Source: Roseibacterium beibuensis
GTDB lineage: Bacteria; Pseudomonadota; Alphaproteobacteria; Rhodobacterales; Rhodobacteraceae
Reading direction: 5' to 3'
Assembly: GCF_039542305.1 (NCBI RefSeq)
Contig: NZ_BAABHW010000002.1
Location: forward strand, 620,001-684,000
DNA: 64,000 nucleotides
Made by a program: the position numbers and the translations under genes. Within the stretch, counting starts at the first letter, position 1; each line of letters begins with the position of its first letter. The notes below the pieces were generated by a model that did not search any database, was not told the origin of the DNA, and worked only from the letters and a program-made list of their open reading frames with translations. Positions 51,527 through 60,327 of the stretch are shown one piece after another.

Positions 51527-52991
51527 TGCGCGGGCCTCCATTGTCGGTTTCGTCGTCATCGTCGGTCGGGGCGGCAGCGGTCGGGCGCACCACGCCACCG
51601 CGGCCGCGCGCCGCGTCGTCGGCCCGCTCCTGGTCGATTTCCTCGGGGTCGTAACCCAGGCGGCGCTGTTGCCGTTGCGTGCTGGACAGCCCGCCCTCGA
51701 CCTCGGCAACCATCGCGCCGATCTCCTTGACCGGATCGATCAGGGGGCGGCGCGGTGCGGTCCAGCGGATCTCGAACTCTCCGGCCGGGATGTCATTCTC
51801 GCGACGGCCCGCCTGCAGCGCCCAACTGTCCTTGAACCAGCGCGCGATGCCTTCGCAGAACTGCGCGATCAGGATCAGGTGCTGCCATTGCTCGACCAGC
51901 CGATCCATTTCCATCCGGCCCATGCGGCCCGAGCTGAAATTCACCTGCCGCAGGTCGCCTGACAGCGCCTCGTATGTGATGCCAACCCCCATAGCGACAG
52001 CGCCAAGGGCCGCCCGCATGAACTCGTCATAGGCTTCGACCTGCGGCGGGTTCGTCCATTCGATTTTTTGGCCCGGCTCGAGGCCGACCAGCGCGCCGGG
52101 GTGCAGCTCTTCCAACCCGGCGCCGCGAAAGGTCGCGCCCTCGGCGTCGGTCGTGACCACGCCAGCCATAAGCGCGGCCATCTTCTGTTTAAGGATCTGC
52201 GCCTCCTGGTAATCGCTGATCTCGCCGAGCGTCAGCATCACCGGGGCCAGCCACGGCACGCCGCGCATCTGTCCGGGCCGATCCTGCCGGTAAAGGTGCA
52301 GGATCTGCGCTGCCGGCACGCGCTCGGATTCGACGCGCGCCCCCTTGCGCCAGAACGCGATTTCGGCCGGGTGATGCCGGAACAGGTGATAGGCTTCGAC
52401 CCGGCCGGTCGGCCCGTATTCCAGCCCTTCGATCACCTCGTTATTGCCATGCGACGTTTTCGCCATGTCCAAGTGATCGACCTCGATCAGCTCGACCTGG
52501 AACGGCAGCGCCAGATCTTTCTCGAAATTCCGGTTGCGCATCCGCTGGCGCACCAGCACCTCGCCATCGGCAAAAACCGCGTTCATGGCCGTCGCCTGCA
52601 TCTGGAACAGGCTTTGCCGGCGGCGGGCGTCGATCGCCGTGGACAGCAGGAAAGACCGGATCACCCGCTCCACGGCCTCTTTCACCTCGGGGTCTTTGCA
52701 CTCCACCGAGGGCCGGATGCCGCTTGCGACCACGTTGACCGTCACCACGTCGCGCACCCGCGCGGCCCACGGCCGGTTGCGAACGAAATCGCGGCTCAGG
52801 TTGCGCAGCGTCTCGCGGCTGTTGATCGCCGCACCGTCGGCCGAGCTGCGCGGCGCGCGCCAGGCATCGGTGCGACGGCCCGGCTTCGCCGCATCGTAAT
52901 TCATCAGCGCCTGCGCCCGGATGCGGTCGCGGATACGCTTGGCCGCCCGCGACGGGGCGAGCTGCATCAGGACGCTGTCGATCAGGTTCAT
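51513..52991 (-). CDS. Phage portal protein (lambda family)
   Basis: A 492-residue portal subunit of the lambda B type, the dodecameric ring through which DNA enters. Typical segments are RNRPWAARVRDVVTVNVVAS, ADGEVLVRQRMRNRNFEKDL, VELIEVDHLDMAKTSHGNNE and EALSGDLRQVNFSSGRMGRM. The C-terminus is acidic (TDDDDETDNGGPRNERD). It starts 3 bases after the gpW-like gene and overlaps the protease-capsid gene. Confidence 0.93.
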   Translation of the reverse strand: MNLIDSVLMQLAPSRAAKRIRDRIRAQALMNYDAAKPGRRTDAWRAPRSSADGAAINSRETLRNLSRDFVRNRPWAARVRDVVTVNVVASGIRPSVECKDPEVKEAVERVIRSFLLSTAIDARRRQSLFQMQATAMNAVFADGEVLVRQRMRNRNFEKDLALPFQVELIEVDHLDMAKTSHGNNEVIEGLEYGPTGRVEAYHLFRHHPAEIAFWRKGARVESERVPAAQILHLYRQDRPGQMRGVPWLAPVMLTLGEISDYQEAQILKQKMAALMAGVVTTDAEGATFRGAGLEELHPGALVGLEPGQKIEWTNPPQVEAYDEFMRAALGAVAMGVGITYEALSGDLRQVNFSSGRMGRMEMDRLVEQWQHLILIAQFCEGIARWFKDSWALQAGRRENDIPAGEFEIRWTAPRRPLIDPVKEIGAMVAEVEGGLSSTQRQQRRLGYDPEEIDQERADDAARGRGGVVRPTAAAPTDDDDETDNGGPRNERD

Positions 52992-52994
52992 CGC

Positions 52995-53228
52995 TCAGAA
53001 CCCCCGCCCCGTGGTGGTGTAGCTGACCGCCAGACCGCCGCGCACCGCCCCGGTCGCGATCCGCGACAGCTCCGATCGAAAATAGGCCAGCGCCTGACGC
53101 ATTTCGGCGGGGCCGTTGTATTCGACTTCCTCGCCATTGATCTTGGCACGGCGCAGGCCCCGGCCCATCGCGGCCTCGAGGTTGTCGATATTGGCCTGCA
53201 GCATTGCGCTGCGATCAGGATCAGCCAC
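52995..53228 (-). CDS. gpW-like head-tail joining protein
   Basis: A 77-residue protein (ADPDRSAMLQANIDNLEAAM, then AKINGEEVEYNGPAEMRQAL and a C-terminal YTTTGRGF). The small size, helix-hairpin-helix layout and location between terminase large subunit and portal match lambda gpW, which completes the connector after packaging. Confidence 0.85.
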   Translation of the reverse strand: MADPDRSAMLQANIDNLEAAMGRGLRRAKINGEEVEYNGPAEMRQALAYFRSELSRIATGAVRGGLAVSYTTTGRGF

Positions 53229-53231
53229 GGC

Positions 53232-55442
53232 TCAGCGCCCTTTCAGGTAACGGATGCCACCGCCACCGCGCGGACGCGGGGCGGGGTCGGGTTGCGGGGT
53301 CGGCGGCGAGGCGGCGCCATCGCCGTCCTGTCCGCTTTCGGTGTCAGATGTCTTTGCCAGCGCAACGGCCAGCGGATTGTCGGGGCCAAGGGTCCATTCC
53401 AGCGACGGCACGGTCCATTCCTGCCGCAACAGCCCTTTGTGTTCGGCCAGGCCCCGGCCCATCACGGTCAGGTCGGTGCCCTCATTTCGCTTCAGCCCCG
53501 GCTTGGGTTTCCAGCCATCGCTTTCGCGGATCTCGGCGACGTATTCCTGCACCTGCCCTTCGAGGCTTTTCTCGCCGGTCATCCAGCTGCCGAGGTAGAA
53601 CGCGCCACGCGCGCCCGTCGCCGATTTGTGCAAGGCATTGTCCAGCGTGTCTTTCAGACGGTCGGTCGCGATCGTCAGCAGCTTGATCGCGCGGGCCTTG
53701 TTGCCCTGCGACCCACCTTCGGGCGCGGCATAGCGCACGCGCGCCGGCACCTTCCATCCGCCCTGACCGCGCTGGATATACCAGCGCCGCGCCTTTCCTT
53801 CGGCGCGCTTGGCCTTCCAGAACGCCTCGGCGTGGTCACTGACCCCCGGCAGGCCGTGGAAATCGACCACGATGCCGATCGGCCGCAACCCGAATCCCTG
53901 ACCCTCGACCGGAACCACGCGACCCTCGAGCTGGTCCAGCACGGCCCAATCCTCGAGGTAGCGATGCGGCTCAAGCCGCCGGCGGTTCCCGTCCTGGTCG
54001 GGCGTGGCGTCGGGCGCATCCTCGGGCGGTTGCGTCAGGTCGAAGCGATCGACAACCTGCCCCATGCCGTCCTCGCCCCAGGCCGTGACCTGCACCGCGA
54101 AATAGGTGCCCTGCACGTCCACCGAGATCGTGATCGCGCGGCACCAGCTCGGCGCGACGCCCTTCTCGGCTTTCTGCGCGTGGTCGCGGAGGAACGCGAC
54201 CGTCAGCTCGTCCGCCTCGCCCTCGCGCCGTTCGCGGCGATAGGGCAAACCGATCTCGGTGTAGTAGACCGTCGCTAGATCCGTTTCATCGCCCAGCGTC
54301 TCGGCCTTGCGCCGCGCCTCTTCCAAGTGCTGCACGATCTCGGCCCAGCTGGCGAAGCTCGCCACCGCACCGTTGATCGCCCAGCTGCCCGTGTCCGTTT
54401 CGCGGATCGCCGCGTCGCCCAGGGCGACCAGCTGGCCGTCGCGGCCTTCGTGGCGCCACCCGCCGCGCCCTTTCAGCGCCGCCCGGTTCAGCTCGACCTT
54501 GTGACGATGCGCGATCAGCGACCCGCAATGCGGGCAAACCATCATCGCCGCAGCCCCCGCCGCGCCGGGATCGAGCGTGCGGTCATATTCCAGCCGATCG
54601 ATGCGCGGCTCGAACTCGCCACCGCAATCGGGGCACTCCCAGTGCCAGCGCCCGCGCGTGCCATCGTTGTAGATCAGCACGATCCCGGCCGCGACCGGCG
54701 GCAATTCGTGCGGGGCCTCGGGGCGCGGCGACCAGCTCGGATCTATCACCGGAAACGCCGGGCTTGATTCCACCAGGACGCAGCCGCGGCTCATATGGGT
54801 GCGCACCCGGTTGCGGGCCATCTTCGCAGGGCTGCCCTCGGGGCTGTCCTTTTGCCCGAGCGCGACCGGCATGTGATCATAATCGGTCAGCAGAACCAGC
54901 CGATATGTGCCGCCCGATAACATCGTCCGCGTCGGATAGCCGATCATCAGGGTCATGCCGCGAAAGCGCATCCGGCTGAATGTCGCGTCATCACGGCCCC
55001 GGCCCAGGCGCTCTTTCAGCGCCGGGCTGTTCTCGATCATCGGGCGCAGCTTTTGCTCGACCCACTTGTCGCGGTCTGGTTGCGTCATGTGGACGATCAG
55101 CGCATCCGACTGATCGCAGGTGATCGCGTGCGCCACCACTGTCTGCAGCGCAAAGGTCTTGCCCGTCTGTGACGGCCCGAGCAGCGCGCAGGTGCGATAG
55201 AGGCGCGATTGCGTCGTGTTGCTCGGCTCCACCAGGTAGGGCGCGATCGCCGCATCAAACTGCCCCCACGCCCCCGCGATCGGAACGCGCACATATTGCG
55301 CGGCCGCCTCGGTCACCGACATGCGGCTCGGCGGATCGATCATCGGCAGCGCATCCGCCATGATCTCCTGCGCCGTCACGAAATCCGGCAGCGGGGCGAA
55401 CACCTGCACCGCCCCGATCCGCCCATCGCTAATCTCGACCAT
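53232..55442 (-). CDS. Terminase large subunit (GpA family)
   Basis: A 736-residue DNA-packaging ATPase-nuclease of the lambda gpA family. Walker A is GPSQTGKT at 89-96; a zinc-binding pair CPDCGGEFEPR and CPHCGSLIAHRHK lies near the middle, and the nuclease region includes TISVDVQGTYFAVQVTAWGE with acidic metal ligands. The acidic/Pro-rich tail ends GGGGIRYLKGR. ATG 55442 overlaps the small subunit stop by one base. GpA-type terminases use cos ends. Confidence 0.95.
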   Translation of the reverse strand: MVEISDGRIGAVQVFAPLPDFVTAQEIMADALPMIDPPSRMSVTEAAAQYVRVPIAGAWGQFDAAIAPYLVEPSNTTQSRLYRTCALLGPSQTGKTFALQTVVAHAITCDQSDALIVHMTQPDRDKWVEQKLRPMIENSPALKERLGRGRDDATFSRMRFRGMTLMIGYPTRTMLSGGTYRLVLLTDYDHMPVALGQKDSPEGSPAKMARNRVRTHMSRGCVLVESSPAFPVIDPSWSPRPEAPHELPPVAAGIVLIYNDGTRGRWHWECPDCGGEFEPRIDRLEYDRTLDPGAAGAAAMMVCPHCGSLIAHRHKVELNRAALKGRGGWRHEGRDGQLVALGDAAIRETDTGSWAINGAVASFASWAEIVQHLEEARRKAETLGDETDLATVYYTEIGLPYRRERREGEADELTVAFLRDHAQKAEKGVAPSWCRAITISVDVQGTYFAVQVTAWGEDGMGQVVDRFDLTQPPEDAPDATPDQDGNRRRLEPHRYLEDWAVLDQLEGRVVPVEGQGFGLRPIGIVVDFHGLPGVSDHAEAFWKAKRAEGKARRWYIQRGQGGWKVPARVRYAAPEGGSQGNKARAIKLLTIATDRLKDTLDNALHKSATGARGAFYLGSWMTGEKSLEGQVQEYVAEIRESDGWKPKPGLKRNEGTDLTVMGRGLAEHKGLLRQEWTVPSLEWTLGPDNPLAVALAKTSDTESGQDGDGAASPPTPQPDPAPRPRGGGGIRYLKGR

Positions 55443-56083
55443 CAGTCGCCCACGCCTGCCTTGCCGGCATCAATCGCGCGGACCTCTCCGGTCGGCGCCA
55501 GCAACGCCTCGATCCGGGTGCGCGCATCGATCAGCACCTGGTCGGCGCGGATCTGCAGCTTCGCGGCCTGCACCGGCTCGAGGCCGAACTCGCGCTCGGC
55601 GAAATCCACCATCGTCAGGGTCGAGGTGCGAAACTGCACCAGGACATCCTCGAACACCTCGCGCACACGCGCGGCCCGCACCAGCTCGCGCCGCATTTCG
55701 GCGGCCTTGTTGCGGACCAGATCGGCCTCGGCGAACTCGCGGATCTGTTTCGGCGACAGCTGCGCCTGCGCCTCGTCCTCTTCATCGGGGTTGACGAAAG
55801 CCATGGCCAGCTGCGCCGCCGCTTGATCGGCGCGCCGCTTGGCTTCGGTTTCCGCCTCGATCGACCACATCCGCCAGGCGTAGCAATCGCCGAGCTGCAG
55901 CTGGTAATCCCGCCCGTTGCCGCCCTCCTGGATGCACGGCATCCCCTTGGCCAGCCATTTCGTCACGGTGTTTTCGCTGGCCTTCAAGGCCGTCGCCAGC
56001 TGCGCGCGGTTGACCACCACGTCCTCGATGCCATCGGGCAGCGGATAGTGCCGCCGCGCGGCGTCCAGATCAAAAGTCTCCAT
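55442..56083 (-). CDS. Terminase small subunit (Nu1/DUF1441-like)
   Basis: A 213-residue DNA-recognition subunit with an N-terminal winged helix (VVVNRAQLATALKASENTVT then KWLAKGMPC, a MerR/Nu1-like HTH) and a helical C-terminal half. It lies immediately upstream of the GpA-type large subunit and downstream of a 145-base non-coding gap that is the likely cos. ATG 56083 with GGGGAAAAACCG upstream; the frame above it is non-coding. Confidence 0.85.
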   Translation of the reverse strand: METFDLDAARRHYPLPDGIEDVVVNRAQLATALKASENTVTKWLAKGMPCIQEGGNGRDYQLQLGDCYAWRMWSIEAETEAKRRADQAAAQLAMAFVNPDEEDEAQAQLSPKQIREFAEADLVRNKAAEMRRELVRAARVREVFEDVLVQFRTSTLTMVDFAEREFGLEPVQAAKLQIRADQVLIDARTRIEALLAPTGEVRAIDAGKAGVGD

Positions 56084-56228
56084 CGGTTTTTCCCCCTGCC
56101 GCCCCAGGCGGCGCGGGCAGATCAACAACAACAACCCCGACCGACTCCCTGTCGATCCATCACACAACCAAATCAAACGGGGCGCGAATTACCCGCGTGC
56201 GTTGGGGTTTTGGAAGGACCCGAAGGGG
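56084..56228 (-). other. Non-coding gap before the terminase genes, candidate cos
   Basis: This is the only sizeable non-coding stretch in the packaging module and lies directly before the terminase small subunit, where cos sits in lambda. On the minus strand it contains CGCGGGTAATTCGCG (56197-56183), similar to the CGCGGGTTTTCGC next to lambda cosN, and a (GTT)4 tract (near 56128-56139) that could serve as a binding spacer. The match to lambda is short and may be chance. Confidence 0.4.
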
Positions 56229-56948
56229 TCAGCGGCGGCGGGTGGCCCAGGCTTCGCGCAGCCGTAGGTTCAAATGCGCCGGAAACGCATCGCGGGCGTG
56301 GTCCGCGCCAACACGTTGCACGTCGAGGCGCTTGCGGTAACTCGGGCGCGCGCTGGTGAAGTGCAGCACCTTGCGCAGCGACCCGGCCCGTGTCCGCATC
56401 CAGACACCGGGCGACAGGCGACTGCCGGGGCGCGGAACAAAGTAGGTGGCGCGCCCTGCATTGCGCGACCGGCTGGCCCGCGTCGTGTTGCTGCTCGGGT
56501 CGCCCTGCGCCTGAATGGCCGACAGGATCTGGTTCAGCTGGCCGCGGCTCATGTTGCCGTAACGATCCAGCCGCATTCCCGACGCCGGCGTCACGGCGAC
56601 GATCTGGCCTGCCCACCGAAGCCGCGCAGACAGCAGGCGCTCAAGGCCCGTTTGCGGGCGCAGCCCGCCCTCGGCCTGCGTGCGCAGGTAATCGCGCCGC
56701 GCCATCATCTGTTTCGGTTCGACCGTCGCGGCCAGCCTGCGCTTGGTAGCCCACTGGTAGCGGAAGCCGCGCAGCGTCCATCGGGTCGGACGATCGAACA
56801 CGCGCTGCATCTCGTCGGGCAGCTCTCCGCGGGCGATCTCGTTCGCCGTGTCATTCAGCGCGCGGCTCATGGCAAACGGCAGCTGGTCCTGCATCGCATT
56901 GGACAGGGCGCGCTCGAACTCGGCGAAGTTGTCGTCGATGGTGAACAC
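56229..56948 (-). CDS. Conserved phage protein of the packaging region, 239 aa
   Basis: A 239-residue basic protein starting FTIDDNFAEFERALSNAMQD after a GTG at 56948, which has AAGGGG 8 bases upstream. It contains RFPTRW-like and RKRLDV-type patterns reminiscent of minor virion proteins (YGNMSRGQLNQILSAIQAQG, RPGSRLSPGVWMRTRAGSLR, HFTSARPSYRKRLDVQRVGA). I do not assign a function. It lies just before the cos candidate and could be a minor structural or packaging factor. Confidence 0.6.
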   Translation of the reverse strand: MFTIDDNFAEFERALSNAMQDQLPFAMSRALNDTANEIARGELPDEMQRVFDRPTRWTLRGFRYQWATKRRLAATVEPKQMMARRDYLRTQAEGGLRPQTGLERLLSARLRWAGQIVAVTPASGMRLDRYGNMSRGQLNQILSAIQAQGDPSSNTTRASRSRNAGRATYFVPRPGSRLSPGVWMRTRAGSLRKVLHFTSARPSYRKRLDVQRVGADHARDAFPAHLNLRLREAWATRRR

Positions 56949-57153
56949 GCAGCCGGCCCCTTGGATCAGATCGACCAGCCGCCCCGCCGCGAGCCGCTGG
57001 TCATGTGTTCGCGCCTGTCGGCGGGCGCTCTCTTGGTATCCCTGCCCCTGCCCCGGATCGATACCCCGGAAAAGGCAGCGCCCGGTCAGGGTTTCCCCCG
57101 CCGGGCGCAATTCGTGATTATGCCGGGCAGGCTGCCACCGCGTAGGGTTTTCG
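56949..57153 (-). other. Intergenic region with hairpin and possible late promoter
   Basis: No gene was found here. An 8-bp inverted repeat GCGCCCGG / CCGGGCGC (57078-57085 and 57101-57108) could be a hairpin or an operator. On the minus strand TTGACG (57157-57152) could be the -35 box of a late promoter, with a weak -10 about 17 bases on. The region precedes the first late gene and follows a regulator-like gene. Confidence 0.35.
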
Positions 57154-57843
57154 TCAAGACCCGTGCCAAATGTGGGTTCCGGGCCTATATCTCGGGGCGC
57201 GGCGGCCCATGTTATCAAGGGCTTGCGCCAATTCTGCGGTCAGCAGCTTGACCTTGGCCGCGTCCTTCGCCCACCCGAACTGCAACAATACCGCGCCGGG
57301 CATCATGTCCGACAGGCACACCAGGTCGACCAGGGCGCGCAGCGGGATGGCGCGGCGGCCATCGCGCGCCGAGGGGCGCAGGTTGCGGATGTCCAGCGCC
57401 AGCGCGCCACCGATCCGGGCCTGCATCGCGTCCAGCTCGGCGCGCATGGTCAGGCGGCGCTCGAGGACATCGTCGCGACCGCCCCCGCCGCCCGCGCCGT
57501 CGAGGCTGACCGCGCCGAGGCCAGATCCGGCCAGCTCTTCGGTCAGGGCGGCGTAGTGGCGCCCGACCGCGACCTGCCCCGGATCGAGGCGCGACCCGAG
57601 GCGATCGAACACGTCGCGCACCCGGCCCGCGTGGTGGCGCGCGGCGCGCACGGTGTGTTCCTTGCCATGCACGTCGCGGTAGGTCTCGGTCGGCATCCAG
57701 GGCAGGATCGGGCCGCGCGCGGGACAGACCGGGATCGCGTCGCCGCATTGCTCGGGCGGGGTGCCGCGCGCTTTCAGCAGGCGCAGGGCCTCGTCCTCGG
57801 CGCGGCGGTTGGCGTCGATCTGCTTGGCGGGTTTGACCTTCAT
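57154..57843 (-). CDS. Phage protein, possible late-gene regulator, 229 aa
   Basis: A 229-residue protein of the replication-late boundary. The C-terminal half (VAVGRHYAALTEELAGSGLG, then GGGGGRDDVLERRLTMRAEL and LVDLVCLSDMMPGAVLLQFG) is reminiscent of DUF6456-type regulators of alphaproteobacterial phages and chromosomes, and the place between the origin and the packaging genes is where a late activator or antiterminator would sit. Both points are inference. ATG 57843 with ribosome binding site GGCC-poor, so the start is moderately certain. Confidence 0.5.
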   Translation of the reverse strand: MKVKPAKQIDANRRAEDEALRLLKARGTPPEQCGDAIPVCPARGPILPWMPTETYRDVHGKEHTVRAARHHAGRVRDVFDRLGSRLDPGQVAVGRHYAALTEELAGSGLGAVSLDGAGGGGGRDDVLERRLTMRAELDAMQARIGGALALDIRNLRPSARDGRRAIPLRALVDLVCLSDMMPGAVLLQFGWAKDAAKVKLLTAELAQALDNMGRRAPRYRPGTHIWHGS

Positions 57844-57925
57844 GGCGCGGCCTTTCTGCTTGGATCAAGATTTCGGGTGTTTTGACCAGCACCCCACAAG
57901 ATGCTGATTTCCGCTGTTCCAGCGT

Positions 57926-58271
57926 GGGAGGATAGGGAGGATGACCCCAAAGGGCGGGAGGATAACCGGGCCGAAAGGCCGATTTGTAAGATGCTGTTAT
58001 ATCGCTGTTTTTTTGACTGACAGGGAGGATAGGGAGGATAGGGAAGATGATTGTCGGGTTTCTGGAAAAATCGTTTCACGATGCCAGACAGGGGCCGAGG
58101 CCGTTCCCCCAGACCCCGCGCGCGCGCGCATGTGCGTAGGTGGCGATTATCCTCCCTATCCTCCCTATCCTCCCACGCATCCAAGCAACCCCTTGAAAAC
58201 GCGAGACTTTCCCCCGCACCCCCTTGACCGCTCATCCTCCCACGCCGTGCGCTCATCCTCCCTATCCTCCC
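57926..58271. repeat. Mirrored iteron array, candidate phage replication origin
   Basis: Forward copies of GGGAGGAT start at 57926, 57935, 57956, 58023, 58032 and 58041 (last one GGGAAGAT). Inverted copies ATCCTCCC start at 58149, 58158, 58167, 58234, 58255 and 58264. The layout pair-single-triple faces triple-single-pair, with spacers of 13 and 59 bases on both sides, symmetric about 58098.5. Spacer sequences differ. The central 100 bases include a 22-base alternating pyrimidine-purine tract (58117-58138) and the left spacer is A/T-rich. The array adjoins the primase-helicase stop codon. Confidence 0.85.
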
Positions 58272-58272
58272 A

Positions 58273-60327
58273 TCACTGGTCGTCATCGGGGTGCGGGGCG
58301 GCGCTGGATGCGCCCGAGGCTTGCAGCGGATAGCCCTTCTGATCCTTGGGCGCGGCATCCCATCGGCGCGCGAAAGCGTCGGTGAAGCGCAGGCCGAGAT
58401 ATTGCGACACGCTGGCCTTGCCCTTGACGAAGCTCTTGCCCGTTTCGGGGTGGCGCCAGCGCGCGGCCTTGTCGGCCAGATGCAGCGACACGGTGCGGTT
58501 CTTCCAGGGCGTGTCGCCCCGTTCCAGAAGGAACAGCGCGAAGGCGTTGACCAGCTCGGCCGCGCGGATCGCGTCGGACGGGTCGGCCGTGACCACGCAA
58601 CAGGTGGCCAGGAACTCGCCCAGGGGATCGCTTTCGCGCCGGTATTCCTCGGTTGCGGCGCGCACCGCGTCGGGTGGCGCGAGGCCGATCTCGAGATAGG
58701 ACAGCAGCCCCTCGACCATCCAATTCAGCACGCCGGGGGCCTCGCCCATCAGCTCGGCCACCAGGTTCGGGTTGCGCCGCTCGACCGGGATCTGTTCGTT
58801 GAAGGGCACCAGCATGACCCGGCGCCAGATCCCGTCATCGGTGCCGCGAATGGCGGGCTTGTGGTTGCCCGACATGGTCAGCTTGAAGATCGGCCGGATC
58901 TCGATGAAATCGGAGCGCAGGGCGCGCACCAGGATCGGTTCGCCCCCGGTCATTTCCTTGATCAGCCCCTCCTGCAGCTGCGTGCCCTGGTCGGGTTCGC
59001 TGGTGCGGGCCATGCGCGCCCCGATCAGGGGAACCAGGTCGGGCGTGGCATCGCCGCCGCCGCGCCGGGCCGTGCCGGTCAGGCTTTCGATGCGCACGGT
59101 CGCGGCGTAGTCGCCCGCGATCTTCGCCATCAGGTCGGTCAGGACCGATTTGCCGTTCGCGCCCATGCCGTAGAAAAACGCCATGGCCTGCACCGGCAGG
59201 CCGGTCAGCGACAAGCCGAACCAGCGTTGCAGGAAGGCGCGCATATCGGGGTCGGGCTGGACCTCGGCCAGGAAGGCGTCGAAGCGCGGGCAATCCGCGT
59301 CGGGGTCGAAGGCGACGGGCACCAGCTTCGATTGCAGCTGGTCGCGCGCCGGGGCCTCGAGCGTGTAATCGGCCACCTTGCCCGCGCCATCCTCGGACCC
59401 GTCCACGACCGAGAACCGCAGCAGCCCGGCGGCGGTGTTGATCGCCAGCGGGTCGGCGTCCAGGTCCTCGAGGGCGCGGGCCAGTGTCGGCTCGGCTTCC
59501 TCGATCATGTGCTGCAGCGGGCCGCTGTTGCCGGCGTTCTTGGCGTGGGTGCGGATGCGGTCGATCGATTTCTGGTAACCCGACAGCTTCTTTTCGGTCG
59601 CCTCGATCGACCGGTCCAGCTGGTCCAGCTTTTTCTGGTGATCTTCTTCCCGCTCGGCCGGCGGCAGGCGTTCCAGGTCCAGCCGCGCGCGGCGATCCTC
59701 GGCCAGGGTATCCAACAGGCCCGCGATGCGCGGGGTTTTCGGGACGAACCCGACTTCCTCGAGGATCAGCGGGGCCAGCGCCTGCGCCATGCGCCGCACG
59801 GCCAGCCGGTCGGGGTCTTTCTGCCAATGGGTGCCGGCCCACGTAAACCAGCCCACGCGGGGCACGAACAGCAGATCCTCGCCGTTGTGGATCACCAGCC
59901 GCTTCCCGTTGCCGTAATCGTTCAAGGGCAACGCGGCGGCCTTGGCGATCCGGGCGTGATGCGCCTCGCCCTCGTCGGGCGGCCCGCGATCGTCGGGGGC
60001 CGGGCCGGGATCGCCAGCTGCGGCGGGATCATGGGGAGGATCGCCCGTGCGCTGATCCGGGGTGCGGGGTGCGGGGTCGATGTCCTCGGCCGCGGCGAAG
60101 CGGTCGCGCACCTGGTCGAACTTGTCGGCCGGCGCGGCCAGAACCTCACGCTTGCCGATATGATCGGCCGCGCTGACCACCCCGCCCTCTTCCATCCGCT
60201 CGATCAGGCGGGCGGCGGCGTTGTAGCCGATCCCAAGCTGCCGCTGAACGTAAGAGGTCGAGCACTTGCCCTCGCCTCGGACCAGCGCGACCGCCTTGGC
60301 GTAAAGATCCGTCGACTCGTCGGTCAA
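58273..60327 (-). CDS. Phage primase-helicase (D5/SF3 type) with FtsK-gamma domain
   Basis: A 684-residue replication protein. Residues 2-65 are an FtsK-gamma winged helix: TDLYAKAVALVRGEGKCSTS, YVQRQLGIGYNAAARLIERM, EEGGVVSAADHIGKREVL. A Pro-rich linker (about 85-120), a coiled coil (220-265) and a D5-type primase-helicase follow, with Walker A GMGANGKS (387-394), SRF-like RMARTSEPDQGTQLQEGLIK and GNHKPAI. The start is taken as TTG 60327, overlapping the upstream stop as TTGA. The FtsK-gamma domain probably directs the enzyme to the GGG-rich repeats downstream. Confidence 0.88.
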   Translation of the reverse strand: MTDESTDLYAKAVALVRGEGKCSTSYVQRQLGIGYNAAARLIERMEEGGVVSAADHIGKREVLAAPADKFDQVRDRFAAAEDIDPAPRTPDQRTGDPPHDPAAAGDPGPAPDDRGPPDEGEAHHARIAKAAALPLNDYGNGKRLVIHNGEDLLFVPRVGWFTWAGTHWQKDPDRLAVRRMAQALAPLILEEVGFVPKTPRIAGLLDTLAEDRRARLDLERLPPAEREEDHQKKLDQLDRSIEATEKKLSGYQKSIDRIRTHAKNAGNSGPLQHMIEEAEPTLARALEDLDADPLAINTAAGLLRFSVVDGSEDGAGKVADYTLEAPARDQLQSKLVPVAFDPDADCPRFDAFLAEVQPDPDMRAFLQRWFGLSLTGLPVQAMAFFYGMGANGKSVLTDLMAKIAGDYAATVRIESLTGTARRGGGDATPDLVPLIGARMARTSEPDQGTQLQEGLIKEMTGGEPILVRALRSDFIEIRPIFKLTMSGNHKPAIRGTDDGIWRRVMLVPFNEQIPVERRNPNLVAELMGEAPGVLNWMVEGLLSYLEIGLAPPDAVRAATEEYRRESDPLGEFLATCCVVTADPSDAIRAAELVNAFALFLLERGDTPWKNRTVSLHLADKAARWRHPETGKSFVKGKASVSQYLGLRFTDAFARRWDAAPKDQKGYPLQASGASSAAPHPDDDQ

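Noticed and set aside
57926..58271. Repeat array considered as CRISPR
   Set aside because: The unit is only 8 bases, occurs in both orientations and spacers are not of uniform length; no cas genes nearby.
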